Assembly (NCBI RefSeq): GCF_000757845.1
Contig: NZ_CP007753.1
Location: 1,716,062 to 1,780,061, forward strand
Reading direction: 5' to 3'
Source: Prochlorococcus sp. MIT 0604
Lineage (GTDB): Bacteria > Cyanobacteriota > Cyanobacteriia > PCC-6307 > Cyanobiaceae
DNA: 64,000 nucleotides
Shown: positions 45,510 to 54,043 of the stretch, in pieces
Numbering within the stretch: position 1 is the first letter of the stretch
Layout: every line of letters begins with the position of its first letter
The notes under the pieces: model-generated
Seen by the model: the letters and a program-made list of their open reading frames with translations, nothing else
The model's database searches: none
What the model was told of the DNA's origin: nothing
Program-made: the position numbers and the translations under genes

Positions 45510-46364
45510 TCAATCAAAAACAGCAGTTTTGCTGTTATAAACAAATACTTGATGATTTAGGTGTAATCTAACCGCTCTTGCTAGAGCTATTCTTTCAATA
45601 TCTCTTCCTTTTCTAATCAAATCGTCAACTTCGTCCCTATGACTTACATTAACTGTACATTGCTCTATTATCGGGCCTTCATCAAGATCTTCAGTAACAT
45701 AATGAGCAGTAGCACCGATTAATTTAACTCCTCTCTTCCAAGCTCGATGATATGGTTGACCGCCCTTAAATGCAGGTAAGAAAGAATGATGAATATTTAT
45801 TATTGAAGAAAACTTTTTTAAAAAAGAGTCACTCAAAATTTGCATATATTTGGCTAATACAACAAGATCAATTTCATATTCTTTTAGTAAATGCAAAAAT
45901 TGATCTTCAACGATAGATTTATCAGTTTTAAAGGTATCAATATGCACAAATTTTGCATTAAAGTCATTTGCAATATTTTCAAGATCAGAATGATTTGAAA
46001 TTATTAACGGGACTTTCATTTTGAGTTCTCCATTTCTTACTCGCCAAAGTAAATCAATCAAACAATGATTTTGTTTACTCACGAAAATAGCAACATTTGG
46101 AATTTCATCAGAATAATTGACGTTAAATTTTCCATTTACTTCATCTGCAATTTTTTCAAATTCTTTATAAATTTCATCTCTATTAAAAGAGGCATTGTTA
46201 CTATTCCATTCAATTCGACTAAGAAACAAACCGGCATCTTGATCTGTATGATGATCAGAATGTTTTATGTTTCCACCGTAATTTGAAATCCAGCTTGTAA
46301 GTAAACTTACAAGGCCAGGACGATCGGGACAAACAATTTTGAATATAATTGAAGGATGTTCCAA
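45510..46364 (-). CDS. purU: Formyltetrahydrofolate deformylase PurU
   Basis: A 284-residue enzyme that hydrolyses 10-formyl-THF to formate and THF. The N-terminal ACT domain has IFKIVCPDRPGLVSLLTSWI. The catalytic formyltransferase-like domain has MKVPLIISNHSDL, ADL-like VVLAKYMQILSDSF, and INIHHSFLPAFKGGQPYHRAW, with GATAHYVTEDLDEGPIIEQ. No ATG fits the start, and TTG at 46364 is the likely initiator. It balances the folate pool fed by the glycine cleavage genes in this window. An intrinsic-terminator-like hairpin overlaps its last codons. Confidence 0.95.
   Translation of the reverse strand: MEHPSIIFKIVCPDRPGLVSLLTSWISNYGGNIKHSDHHTDQDAGLFLSRIEWNSNNASFNRDEIYKEFEKIADEVNGKFNVNYSDEIPNVAIFVSKQNHCLIDLLWRVRNGELKMKVPLIISNHSDLENIANDFNAKFVHIDTFKTDKSIVEDQFLHLLKEYEIDLVVLAKYMQILSDSFLKKFSSIINIHHSFLPAFKGGQPYHRAWKRGVKLIGATAHYVTEDLDEGPIIEQCTVNVSHRDEVDDLIRKGRDIERIALARAVRLHLNHQVFVYNSKTAVFD
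45514..45536 (-). terminator. Intrinsic terminator embedded in end of purU
   Basis: On the minus strand AACAGCA and TGCTGTT form a perfect 7-bp stem around an AAAC loop, followed at once by a T-run (TGCTGTTTTTG). The hairpin covers codons just before the purU stop at 45510-45512. On the plus strand the same hairpin lies about 20 bp after the ClC stop but lacks a U-run, so it should act mainly on purU. Confidence 0.6.
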
Positions 46365-46412
46365 AAATTCTTTAACTATTAAGTCAAATAAGCAAGTATA
46401 TCTAATATATCA

Positions 46413-47495
46413 ATGAAAAGCTTAAAAGAAAATTTTCAAAAAGCACACATAGTTATTATTGGATCAGGGATTATTGGAAAATTTAACGCCTTAGAATTAT
46501 CAGAATTAGGTTTCCAGGTAACGATAATAGATCCAACTGAACTCAAAAATAGTAGCTATGCAGCCTTAGGCTTCCTAATGGGTAATATGTATCAAAAAAG
46601 GAGAGGTAGAAGCTGGGTTCTCAGGAAACAAAGCATTGAATTATGGCCACAATGGATTACATTCCTTCAAAAATATAATAGTGAAATAAATATCGAAAAA
46701 CCATTAATACAACTAACTACTAATGAAGAAAAGTTTAAAAAATTAGAGAAATTTATTTATGAAAATAATGATCAAAACTTACGAATTTTAGAAAAAGACT
46801 CAATATTTATCAAGAATATAAATAAAGCCTTCCAAACAAAAAATATAAAAGGAATGATTTCCTTCAAAGATGGAAGGATAAATCCTTTTTCTTTACTTCA
46901 AACATTAGATAAATATCTAAAACATAAAAAAATCAATTTTTCAGAAGGAGAAATAATAAAAATCAGAAAATCAAACAATCAATGGATTTCTACAACAAGA
47001 AACAATGAAAATATCAAATCTGATATGGTTATTTTGTGCAATTCACTAAAAGCAATTGATTTAATAGATAGCATATCCCACAACATCACATTAAAACCTG
47101 TCTTGGGTCAAGCTATGGAAATTGATGTAAATGATGCAGAAGTTGATTTATTATCGCTGCCAAAACAATTCAATATTAATGGTAAAAATATAATTCCAAA
47201 ATCAAAAAATAAGCTAATTATTGGATCAACCGACGAATATAGTACTAAGCCAGAAGAAAATACTTTCGAAAAACTTACAAATTTTCTCGATAAAAAACCA
47301 AATTGGCTGATGAAAGGGAAGATTTCTAAAAAATGGTATGGAATAAGGTCAAGGCCGGAGGGTGAGCCTTCACCGATAATGAAAAATCTTGAAGATGGAC
47401 TAATTATATGTACAGGTTTTTATAAAAATGGGATTTTACTTGCTCCAGCTTGTTCTAAATGGGTTGCTAATGAAATTAAAAACTACTTTTCCTAA
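46413..47495 (+). CDS. FAD-dependent glycine oxidase-like protein (ThiO-like, DAO family)
   Basis: A 360-residue D-amino-acid-oxidase-family flavoprotein. The FAD motif is [16 protein letters not shown] at the N-terminus; [17 protein letters not shown] and the C-terminal [14 protein letters not shown] and [19 protein letters not shown] closely follow Bacillus ThiO (I recall NGILLAPA there). ThiO oxidises glycine to iminoglycine for ThiG. thiG in this window is not fused to a ThiO domain as in some cyanobacteria, so this gene is a good candidate to fill that role. It starts 48 bp from the divergent purU and tail-overlaps dnaK by 4 bp. Confidence 0.75.
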   Translation: MKSLKENFQKAHIVIIGSGIIGKFNALELSELGFQVTIIDPTELKNSSYAALGFLMGNMYQKRRGRSWVLRKQSIELWPQWITFLQKYNSEINIEKPLIQLTTNEEKFKKLEKFIYENNDQNLRILEKDSIFIKNINKAFQTKNIKGMISFKDGRINPFSLLQTLDKYLKHKKINFSEGEIIKIRKSNNQWISTTRNNENIKSDMVILCNSLKAIDLIDSISHNITLKPVLGQAMEIDVNDAEVDLLSLPKQFNINGKNIIPKSKNKLIIGSTDEYSTKPEENTFEKLTNFLDKKPNWLMKGKISKKWYGIRSRPEGEPSPIMKNLEDGLIICTGFYKNGILLAPACSKWVANEIKNYFS

Positions 47496-49399
47496 TCCTT
47501 CGATTCAGTAAAATCTGCATCAATTACATCATCTCCACCTTTATCCTTTGAATCAGTCTGATCAGGACCACCAGCCGAATCAGGCGTTGGAGGTTGATTA
47601 CCTGGTTGCTGGTAAACAGATGAACCGACTGCATAGAGTTCTTGTTGAAGCTCTTCAAGAAGTTTTTTCATTGATTCATAGTCCTCTTTTGAGGTTGCCT
47701 CTTTTAATGCATTGCTTTTTTCTTCAACCTTGGATTTTGCGGCCGCATCAATTTTATCTCCCAACTCACTAAGTTGCTTTTCTGTCTGATAGACGAGTGT
47801 TTCAGCTTGGTTCTTTAAATCAATTTTTTCTCTTTTTTCTTTATCAGCTGATGCATTTGATTCTGCATCTTTAACCATTTTTTCAACCTCATTATCAGAT
47901 AAAGTAGAAGCACCAGTGATAGAAATACTTTGCTCCTTTCCACTCCCCTTATCTTTAGCTGTAACACTAAGAATACCGTTTGCATCGATATCAAATGTCA
48001 CTTCAATTTGGGGGACACCTCTTGGTGCTGATGGAATACCATCCAATCTAAAAGTTCCTAAACTTTTGTTATCAGATGCCATTTCCCTTTCTCCCTGTAG
48101 TACATGTATTTCTACATTGGTTTGTCCGTCTACAGCAGTTGAATATGTCTCAGATTTCTTAGTAGGAACTGTAGTATTTCTATTTATCATTTTTGTCATA
48201 ACCCCACCTAAAGTTTCTACACCTAAAGAAAGTGGAGTGACATCAAGCAATAATATATCTTTAACTTCACCTGCTAAAACTCCGCCTTGAATAGCTGCTC
48301 CAACAGCAACAACTTCATCAGGATTAACAGTTTGATTTGGTTCCTTACCTATTATTTTTTTTACTAAATCTAAAACTGCAGGTATCCTAGATGAACCTCC
48401 AACCATCACAACTTCGTCAATTTCACTAGTAGAAATTTTTGCATCACTTATAGCTCTTTCAACTGGGGTTTTGCACCTATCAATTAGAGAAGCTGCTAAT
48501 TCCTCAAATTTTGCTCTTGTTAGGTTCAAATCTAAATGTTTTGGACCTTCAGGGGTCGCTGTGATAAACGGCAAATTTATTTCACTTTGAGTAGCATTGG
48601 ACAGCTCAATTTTTGCTTTTTCTGCAGCTTCAGTAAGTCTTTGTAAAGCCTGCTTATCTTGTCTAAGATCAATTCCCTCATTTGATTTAAAAGTACTTGC
48701 TAAATGGTCTACGATGCATCTATCAAAATCATCACCACCTAAATGTGTATCTCCAGATGTAGATAAAACTTCAGTTACTCCATCACCAGCTTCGATAACA
48801 GAGACGTCAAATGTTCCTCCCCCTAAATCAAATACAAGAATTTTTTCATTTTCTTTATCCAAACCATATGCTAAAGCTGCAGCTGTTGGCTCATTGACAA
48901 TTCTAAGAACTTCTAAACCTGCAATCTTTCCTGCATCTTTTGTTGCCTGTCTCTGAGAGTCATTAAAATAAGCTGGAACAGTTATTACAGCTTGTGTAAC
49001 TTTTTCACCAAGGTATTTACCCGCATCATCTGCTAACTTTCTTAGAACTTGAGAACTTACTTCTTCAGGGGAAAACTGCTTATCCAGAATAGGACACTTT
49101 AATTTGACACTAGAACCGGATTTTTCAACAGAGTAACTAACTTCTTTAGATTCTTCATTTACTTCATCAACTCTTCTACCAACAAAACGCTTTGCAGAAT
49201 AAAAAGTATTTTCAGGATTCATAACAGCTTGTCTTTTGGCGATTTGCCCAACAAGCTGATCTTGATTTTTTGTATATGCAACAACTGATGGAGTAGTTCT
49301 GAAACCCTCAGCATTTGCTATTACAGTAGGTTTACCACCCTCCATTACAGCGACACAACTATTAGTTGTTCCTAAATCGATTCCTACAACCTTACCCAT
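47492..49399 (-). CDS. dnaK: Chaperone protein DnaK (Hsp70)
   Basis: A 635-residue Hsp70. The start [18 protein letters not shown] at 49399 is the standard cyanobacterial DnaK N-terminus; an upstream in-frame ATG at 49429 would add ten residues and is less likely. ATPase motifs include [32 protein letters not shown] and [15 protein letters not shown]. The substrate domain has [17 protein letters not shown]. The C-terminal tail is Gln/Pro/Asp-rich and ends in [15 protein letters not shown]. No CIRCE element is present upstream; a small GC-rich hairpin at 49465-49480 lies in the divergent region shared with aroE. Confidence 0.97.
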   Translation of the reverse strand: MGKVVGIDLGTTNSCVAVMEGGKPTVIANAEGFRTTPSVVAYTKNQDQLVGQIAKRQAVMNPENTFYSAKRFVGRRVDEVNEESKEVSYSVEKSGSSVKLKCPILDKQFSPEEVSSQVLRKLADDAGKYLGEKVTQAVITVPAYFNDSQRQATKDAGKIAGLEVLRIVNEPTAAALAYGLDKENEKILVFDLGGGTFDVSVIEAGDGVTEVLSTSGDTHLGGDDFDRCIVDHLASTFKSNEGIDLRQDKQALQRLTEAAEKAKIELSNATQSEINLPFITATPEGPKHLDLNLTRAKFEELAASLIDRCKTPVERAISDAKISTSEIDEVVMVGGSSRIPAVLDLVKKIIGKEPNQTVNPDEVVAVGAAIQGGVLAGEVKDILLLDVTPLSLGVETLGGVMTKMINRNTTVPTKKSETYSTAVDGQTNVEIHVLQGEREMASDNKSLGTFRLDGIPSAPRGVPQIEVTFDIDANGILSVTAKDKGSGKEQSISITGASTLSDNEVEKMVKDAESNASADKEKREKIDLKNQAETLVYQTEKQLSELGDKIDAAAKSKVEEKSNALKEATSKEDYESMKKLLEELQQELYAVGSSVYQQPGNQPPTPDSAGGPDQTDSKDKGGDDVIDADFTESKD

Positions 49400-49464
49400 G
49401 GGTAAATTCTCATATTTTATATTCTCCATAATCGGTCATCAGGGTCATTATTGTTACTCAAAGA

Positions 49465-49480
49465 CGGGGTGTGGTTCCCG
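49465..49480. repeat. GC-rich inverted repeat between dnaK and aroE
   Basis: CGGG and CCCG pair around an 8-nt loop in the 116-bp divergent gap (49400-49515). The local GC content is far above the surrounding intergenic DNA. It could be a leader hairpin of dnaK or an operator; a nearby direct repeat GGTCAT occurs twice, 9 bp apart, at 49434-49448. Function unknown. Confidence 0.35.
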
Positions 49481-49515
49481 AACAGATCATTATTTTTTAA
49501 AAAAAAATTCTAAAC

Positions 49516-50385
49516 ATGATTTCAAGTAAGACATCTTTTATTGCATTAATCGGCAATCCAGTAAGCCATTCTTTGTCACCGATTATGCAAAATGCTGCCC
49601 TCCAATATTTAGGTTTAGATTTAATTTATATTGCCATACCTTGCAAAGATGAAGATCTAGAATTAGTCCTGAATTCTTTAAAAAAAATTAATTGCAAAGG
49701 TCTAAATATTACAATCCCCCATAAAGAAAAAGTATTTAAACTTTGTAGTGAAATTTCCCCTGTTGCAAGCAAACTGAAAGCAATTAATACTCTAAAATTG
49801 AATTCTGAAAAAGAATGGAGCGCAACTAATACCGATGTAGAAGGATTTATTTATCCATTAAAAACATTAAATTTAACAGAAAAACAATCAGTTGTTCTTG
49901 GCTCTGGTGGTGCAGCACGATCTGTTATTCAAGGATTAATAAATTTAAATCTTTCAAAAATCTCCGTAGTAGCACGGAACAAATCATCACTAGATGAATT
50001 AATAAAAAATTTTGAAAATCAAATTAAACTTCAGGGTTTGTTAAATAATGATAATCAGGCTCAAAATTTAATCGAAGAAGCAGATTTAGTTGTAAATACA
50101 ACACCAGTAGGCATGAAAACAGCCAAAAATGAAATGAATATATTGCCATATGGAGAGTCTTTTTGGAGATCTCTTAACTCAAAAACAATCGTTTATGATT
50201 TAATCTACAATCCTGCTCCAACTCATCTATTGAAATTTAGCGCCAACAAAGGATGCACGACTATCGATGGTTTGCAAATGCTTATTGCTCAGGGATTAAA
50301 ATCATTATCGTTTTGGACAAATGGCCTAGAGGTGCCTTTTAATATCATGAATGACTCACTCAAAAATTATCTTAAAAATAAATGA
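49516..50385 (+). CDS. aroE: Shikimate dehydrogenase
   Basis: A 289-residue NADP-dependent enzyme reducing 3-dehydroshikimate. The substrate site starts ALIGNPVSHSLSPIMQN, the catalytic lysine lies in NITIPHKEKVF, and NTDVEGF follows. The NADP Rossmann motif is VVLGSGGAARSVIQGL, with VVNTTPVGM and the C-terminal DGLQMLIAQG. Length is normal. It is divergent from dnaK. Together with the DAHP synthase, chorismate lyase and PabB in this window it belongs to aromatic compound synthesis. Confidence 0.96.
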   Translation: MISSKTSFIALIGNPVSHSLSPIMQNAALQYLGLDLIYIAIPCKDEDLELVLNSLKKINCKGLNITIPHKEKVFKLCSEISPVASKLKAINTLKLNSEKEWSATNTDVEGFIYPLKTLNLTEKQSVVLGSGGAARSVIQGLINLNLSKISVVARNKSSLDELIKNFENQIKLQGLLNNDNQAQNLIEEADLVVNTTPVGMKTAKNEMNILPYGESFWRSLNSKTIVYDLIYNPAPTHLLKFSANKGCTTIDGLQMLIAQGLKSLSFWTNGLEVPFNIMNDSLKNYLKNK

Positions 50386-50433
50386 TGCTAATTTTCAAAG
50401 AACTGCACATCATGATGTATCGTTAAAGATGAA

Positions 50434-50476
50434 CAGACGCTCATCAAATCAATTTATGAGCCAAAGACCTTGTCTG
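50434..50476 (+). promoter_or_regulatory. Bulged stem-loop leader directly before rpsF
   Basis: An outer stem CAGAC (50434-50438) / GTCTG (50472-50476) stacks on an inner stem GCTCAT (50439-50444) / ATGAGC (50456-50461) with an 11-nt loop. The 5' strand is continuous, while the 3' strand carries a 10-nt bulge (50462-50471) containing GACC. The structure ends 5 bp before the rpsF ATG and would cover the ribosome-binding region. The layout resembles the known S6:S18-binding leader motif of rpsF mRNAs, though the usual CCG of that motif reads CCT here. A perfect 12-bp palindrome ACATCATGATGT lies just upstream at 50407-50418. Confidence 0.55.
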
Positions 50477-50481
50477 AAACT

Positions 50482-50943
50482 ATGAACGATCAACAATCTT
50501 ATTACGAAACTATGTATATCCTCCGCCCAGATATTGCGGAAGATGAAGTAACTAACCACATTGATAAATACAATAAGCTTTTAGAAGAATTTGGCGGTAC
50601 CATCCTCGATAGTCAAATGAGGGGTAAAAGAAGGTTAGCCTATCAAATATCCAAACATAGAGAAGGTATTTACGTCCAACTAAGTCATCAAGGTGATGGA
50701 CAACATATTTTCAAAATTGAAAAGGCAATGAGACTTAGTGAAGATGTAATGAGGTATCTAACCGTTAAACAAGAGGGGCCTTTGCCAGCCCCAAGATCTT
50801 CTACTAAGAGTTCAACTCAAGCAGATGATAAAACAAATCAAGAATCTAAAGTTGAATCCAAAGAAAAACAACCAATAGTAAGCGAAGATACTTCAACATC
50901 GGGTAAAGATGATATTGAAACCAAAGAAAATTCAGACACTTGA
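50482..50943 (+). CDS. rpsF: 30S ribosomal protein S6 (bS6)
   Basis: A 153-residue ribosomal protein. The S6 fold spans about residues 1-100: [11 protein letters not shown], then a strand/helix region with [20 protein letters not shown] and [12 protein letters not shown] Ser/Lys/Glu-rich, probably disordered tail of about 50 residues follows, longer than in E. coli. ATG at 50482 is preferred to the in-frame TTG at 50470, which lies inside the leader structure. rpsR, the partner S18 gene, is not adjacent. The end is 3 bp from the convergent argG. Confidence 0.95.
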   Translation: MNDQQSYYETMYILRPDIAEDEVTNHIDKYNKLLEEFGGTILDSQMRGKRRLAYQISKHREGIYVQLSHQGDGQHIFKIEKAMRLSEDVMRYLTVKQEGPLPAPRSSTKSSTQADDKTNQESKVESKEKQPIVSEDTSTSGKDDIETKENSDT

Positions 50944-50946
50944 GTA

Positions 50947-52161
50947 TTAATTTTTTGTTTTTGAATTTAACTCAGCCCATATTTTATTTGACATACCCCA
51001 CATATAAATAAACCCCTCTGCTAAAGAATGATTAAAAACATCATCTTTGGTATATGTCGCTAAATCTTCCCTGTAAAGTGAATTATTTTCCGAAACTCTC
51101 CCAATTACTATTGCGTTACCCTTATGGAGTCTAATCTTTACTCTTCCATTAACTGAAGTTTGAGTCGAGGAAATAAATGCATCTAAACTATCTTTAAGAG
51201 GACCAAACCAAAAACCTTGATAGACTAGTTGACCCCATTTTTTTTCAACTATTCCTTTAAAGTCGACAACGTCTGGGTTTAATGTAATACTCTCTAATTC
51301 TTTATGAGCTTTGATTAAAAGTAAGAGACCAGGTGTTTCGTAAATCTCTCTGCTTTTAATTCCTACTACTCGATCTTCAATCATATCTATTCTTCCGAAA
51401 CCATGAGCACCTGAAAGGGCATTTGCTTTTTGAATAATCTCTACTGGAGTTAAAAATTCATCATTAATTCCAACTGGAAACCCATTTTTAAAAACAATTT
51501 CTATATCTTGAGGAGAATCAGGTGAATTATCGATTGATGATGTCATCTCGAATATATCTTCAGGTGCTTCTTGCATTGGGTCTTCTAATATGCCCGCTTC
51601 AATACTCCTTCCAAGTAGATTAACGTCTATCGAATATGGTGATTTTTTGGATACTGGTGCAGGAATACCAAATTTTTCTCCATATTCTATTGCCTGCTCC
51701 CTACTCATATTCCACTCCCTTGCAGGAGTAATTATTTTCAAATCAGGACCTAAAGCATTGATTGCTAAATCAAATCGAACTTGATCGTTCCCTTTACCAG
51801 TGCATCCATGAGCCACTGCATCCGCGTTAATTTCTCTAGCAATATTCACAAGATTTTCAGCAATTAAAGGCCTAGCAAGAGCAGTAGATAAAGGATATTT
51901 TTCTAAATATAATGCGTTTGCTCTAATGGCTGGAAAAGCATATCTCTCAACAAAACTATTAACTAAATTTCCAACGATTGATTTAGATGCACCAGAATTT
52001 AAAGCTTTTTGCCTTATAAGTTCTAAATTCTCGCCTTGTCCAAGATTTGCGACAAAAGTAACAACTTCTGAAATTCCATATTCATTCTTTAAGTATGGAA
52101 TACAAACGCTTGTATCTACTCCTCCAGAATAAGCTAGTACAACTTTTTTTACCTGCGGCAT
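50947..52161 (-). CDS. argG: Argininosuccinate synthase
   Basis: A 404-residue enzyme joining citrulline and aspartate with ATP in arginine synthesis. The P-loop-like motif is [18 protein letters not shown]. Other conserved segments are [45 protein letters not shown] and [20 protein letters not shown]. Length is normal. It ends 3 bp from rpsF in tail-to-tail orientation with no hairpin between them. Confidence 0.97.
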   Translation of the reverse strand: MPQVKKVVLAYSGGVDTSVCIPYLKNEYGISEVVTFVANLGQGENLELIRQKALNSGASKSIVGNLVNSFVERYAFPAIRANALYLEKYPLSTALARPLIAENLVNIAREINADAVAHGCTGKGNDQVRFDLAINALGPDLKIITPAREWNMSREQAIEYGEKFGIPAPVSKKSPYSIDVNLLGRSIEAGILEDPMQEAPEDIFEMTSSIDNSPDSPQDIEIVFKNGFPVGINDEFLTPVEIIQKANALSGAHGFGRIDMIEDRVVGIKSREIYETPGLLLLIKAHKELESITLNPDVVDFKGIVEKKWGQLVYQGFWFGPLKDSLDAFISSTQTSVNGRVKIRLHKGNAIVIGRVSENNSLYREDLATYTKDDVFNHSLAEGFIYMWGMSNKIWAELNSKTKN

Positions 52162-52197
52162 CTAAGTTTGCTCCATAAATGTAAATTTTTGACGTAG

Positions 52198-52392
52198 TTA
52201 AGAATTTGAAAACTTATTAAAAACTAATATTATTGTAACTAAAAGGGCAGGACCAAAAACTAATAACAAGAGAAGAAAGTTATTAATTATTAAAACATTA
52301 GGAATCAAATTTCCAATAAGTTTCAATAATCCAGACAGTAACAATGAAATTAGCCAGATAAAAAAATATTTTAAATTTGCTTTATCAAACAA
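52198..52392 (-). CDS. Small two-helix membrane protein (hypothetical)
   Basis: A 64-residue protein with two hydrophobic segments (FFIWLISLLLSGLLKLIG and NNFLLLLLVFGPALLVTIIL) separated by a short polar turn, a form typical of tiny cyanobacterial membrane proteins. The initiator appears to be TTG at 52390-52392; no ATG fits. It lies 36 bp upstream of argG on the same strand and could share its transcript. No function is recognised. Confidence 0.6.
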   Translation of the reverse strand: MFDKANLKYFFIWLISLLLSGLLKLIGNLIPNVLIINNFLLLLLVFGPALLVTIILVFNKFSNS

Positions 52393-52445
52393 AGTTTTTC
52401 GTGTGCATCATTATGTATTATCTTATATATAGAACACCACATTTA

Positions 52446-52727
52446 ATGGACTCAAATAAACTAAAAATTAGATTAGACAATATTTCTGAGGTTAACCCTG
52501 CTTTAACTTGCTACCACAGAGATGATCCTGCTCCTGTTTTGCCGCTGAGAGATGAACCTGATCTGCTATCTTGGCTTGAAAATACAGGGAGGCTTATCGC
52601 TGAAAAAGACGGGGATTCCCAAGAGATTAGCACGATAGAAGAAGAAGAACTTTCAGCACTAATGGGAGAAAAAGAAGATTATAAGACTGAAGAAGACCCT
52701 TCCGTAGAAGATGATTGGGAAGATTAA
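52446..52727 (+). CDS. DUF3134-family cyanobacterial protein
   Basis: A 93-residue protein with the DUF3134 core: NPALTCYHRDDPAPVLPLRD then PDLLSWLENTGRLIAE, followed by an acidic tail (EEEELSALMGEKEDYKTEE). The family is confined, as far as I recall, to cyanobacteria and has no known function. ATG at 52446 gives the normal N-terminus; the longer frame from 52377 was rejected. Its last 17 bp overlap the start of mraY, so the two are likely translated together. Confidence 0.8.
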   Translation: MDSNKLKIRLDNISEVNPALTCYHRDDPAPVLPLRDEPDLLSWLENTGRLIAEKDGDSQEISTIEEEELSALMGEKEDYKTEEDPSVEDDWED

Positions 52728-53787
52728 AGAACTTAACTTTAAATCGTTACTAATATTAAATACTTTTGCTTTAACAGTAACCTCCTTTTTTTTTAACAAT
52801 TTTATTTTTATAGGAGTTTATACAACATTTTTTTTCATTTCTTTATTCACGACAAAGAATGGTCTAACAATAATCAAAAAATTAAATTTACTCCAAAATA
52901 TAAGGACTGAGGGTCCTGCTATTCAGTATAAAAAAAGTGATACTCCAACAATGGGAGGACTTTTTATGATAATCCCTTTTTTAATTTTTCTTTTGATTAT
53001 ATGTATAAATTTAGGTTATCTAAAATTGTTTCTTTTATTGTTTACTACTTTTGGTTTCTTTATTACAGGGTTTTTAGATGATTATTTAAGTATTAAAAAC
53101 AAAGAAAATACAGGATTAAAACCAAAAGAGAAATTCTTTTTACAAAGTATCATCTCAATAATTTTTATATTGATAGCTTATGAAAAAAACTTCATTAATC
53201 CATTAATAACAATATCTGACTCCTGGGGAATAAATATGAATATTTTCATATTGCCCATTTCTTTCTTAGTGCTTGTTGGTATAAGTAATTCAGTGAATTT
53301 GACTGATGGACTAGATGGATTAGCAGCTGGATGCAGTGGGATGGTCTTTTATGGATTAGGAACAGAAATATTAATGAAAGAACAGCAGGAACTGTTTGTT
53401 TTTAGTATCTTATGTTATTCAATGTCAGGCATATGCTTTGGATTTCTCAAGTACAATAGATATCCTGCAAAAATATTTATGGGTGACACAGGATCTTTAA
53501 GTATTGGTGCAATTCTAGGTTCTATAGCTTTACTAACTAATAGTATTTTTACCTTAACAATTTTCTCAGGAATATTTATTATTGAAGCTTTATCAGTGAT
53601 AATTCAAGTAGGGTTTTTTAAAATTACAAAAAAATTTTTTTTTAATGGTAAACGCATATTTTTAATGTCTCCAATACACCACCATTTTGAACTTAAAGGA
53701 ATTAAAGAGCAAAAAATAGTTGAAAATTTTTGGAAAATCAACATTTTACTTGTAATTTTAGGTATAGTTTTAAAAATCAATCTTTAA
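52711..53787 (+). CDS. mraY: Phospho-N-acetylmuramoyl-pentapeptide transferase
   Basis: A 358-residue, ten-helix membrane enzyme making lipid I for peptidoglycan. Conserved parts are KKSDTPTMGGLFMII, FLDDYLSIKNKENTGLKPKEK (the DD motif), NLTDGLDGLAAG, FMGDTGSLSIGAILG and the loop SPIHHHFELKG. Length is normal. It is not in a mur/fts cluster: the upstream gene is DUF3134 and the downstream one a small hypothetical protein. Confidence 0.96.
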   Translation: MIGKIKELNFKSLLILNTFALTVTSFFFNNFIFIGVYTTFFFISLFTTKNGLTIIKKLNLLQNIRTEGPAIQYKKSDTPTMGGLFMIIPFLIFLLIICINLGYLKLFLLLFTTFGFFITGFLDDYLSIKNKENTGLKPKEKFFLQSIISIIFILIAYEKNFINPLITISDSWGINMNIFILPISFLVLVGISNSVNLTDGLDGLAAGCSGMVFYGLGTEILMKEQQELFVFSILCYSMSGICFGFLKYNRYPAKIFMGDTGSLSIGAILGSIALLTNSIFTLTIFSGIFIIEALSVIIQVGFFKITKKFFFNGKRIFLMSPIHHHFELKGIKEQKIVENFWKINILLVILGIVLKINL

Positions 53788-53797
53788 AAAATTTGTT

Positions 53798-54043
53798 ATG
53801 AGTTTTTTTACATGGAAGGATAATGGATTAACAAGTGACTGCTCAAGTCTTGATGCAATGGCATCAAGATTTGAAGAAACTGCTAACTTAATGAAAAAAC
53901 TTTCTAAAAAAGGTTTCAAACTAAAGAAAACTCATAACGATCAACTAATTCTCCACCCCGATCCTAAAGTATTTGATCAGTGGGGTTTTATTAGTGAAGA
54001 ACTTCCTTTTAAGCAACTCTGTTTAATATCCGATGAAGAATAA
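53798..54043 (+). CDS. Small conserved-type hypothetical protein (81 aa)
   Basis: An 81-residue soluble protein starting MSFFTWKDNGLTSDCSSLDA with a helix ASRFEETANLMKKLSKKGF and a beta-like segment ending FISEELPFKQLCLISDEE. I recognise the style of a short picocyanobacterial protein found near mraY but know no function. The last 67 bp are antisense to the 3' end of the sucrose-phosphate synthase gene, an unusually long overlap; both frames look coding. Confidence 0.7.
   Translation: MSFFTWKDNGLTSDCSSLDAMASRFEETANLMKKLSKKGFKLKKTHNDQLILHPDPKVFDQWGFISEELPFKQLCLISDEE

Noticed and set aside
49400..49429. Longer DnaK starting at the upstream ATG 49429
   Set aside because: The ATG at 49399 gives the standard Hsp70 N-terminus [14 protein letters not shown]; the extra ten residues match nothing known.
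49400..49515. CIRCE/HrcA heat-shock operator upstream of dnaK
   Set aside because: No TTAGCACTC / GAGTGCTAA pair is present in the gap.
52377..52445. N-terminal extension of the DUF3134 protein
   Set aside because: The family pattern starts well after the ATG at 52446, and the upstream frame overlaps the divergent small membrane gene.
53798..53976. Remnant sucrose-phosphatase domain downstream of the synthase
   Set aside because: The region encodes the 81-aa protein on the other strand, and no HAD motif (DxDxT) was noticed on the minus strand.
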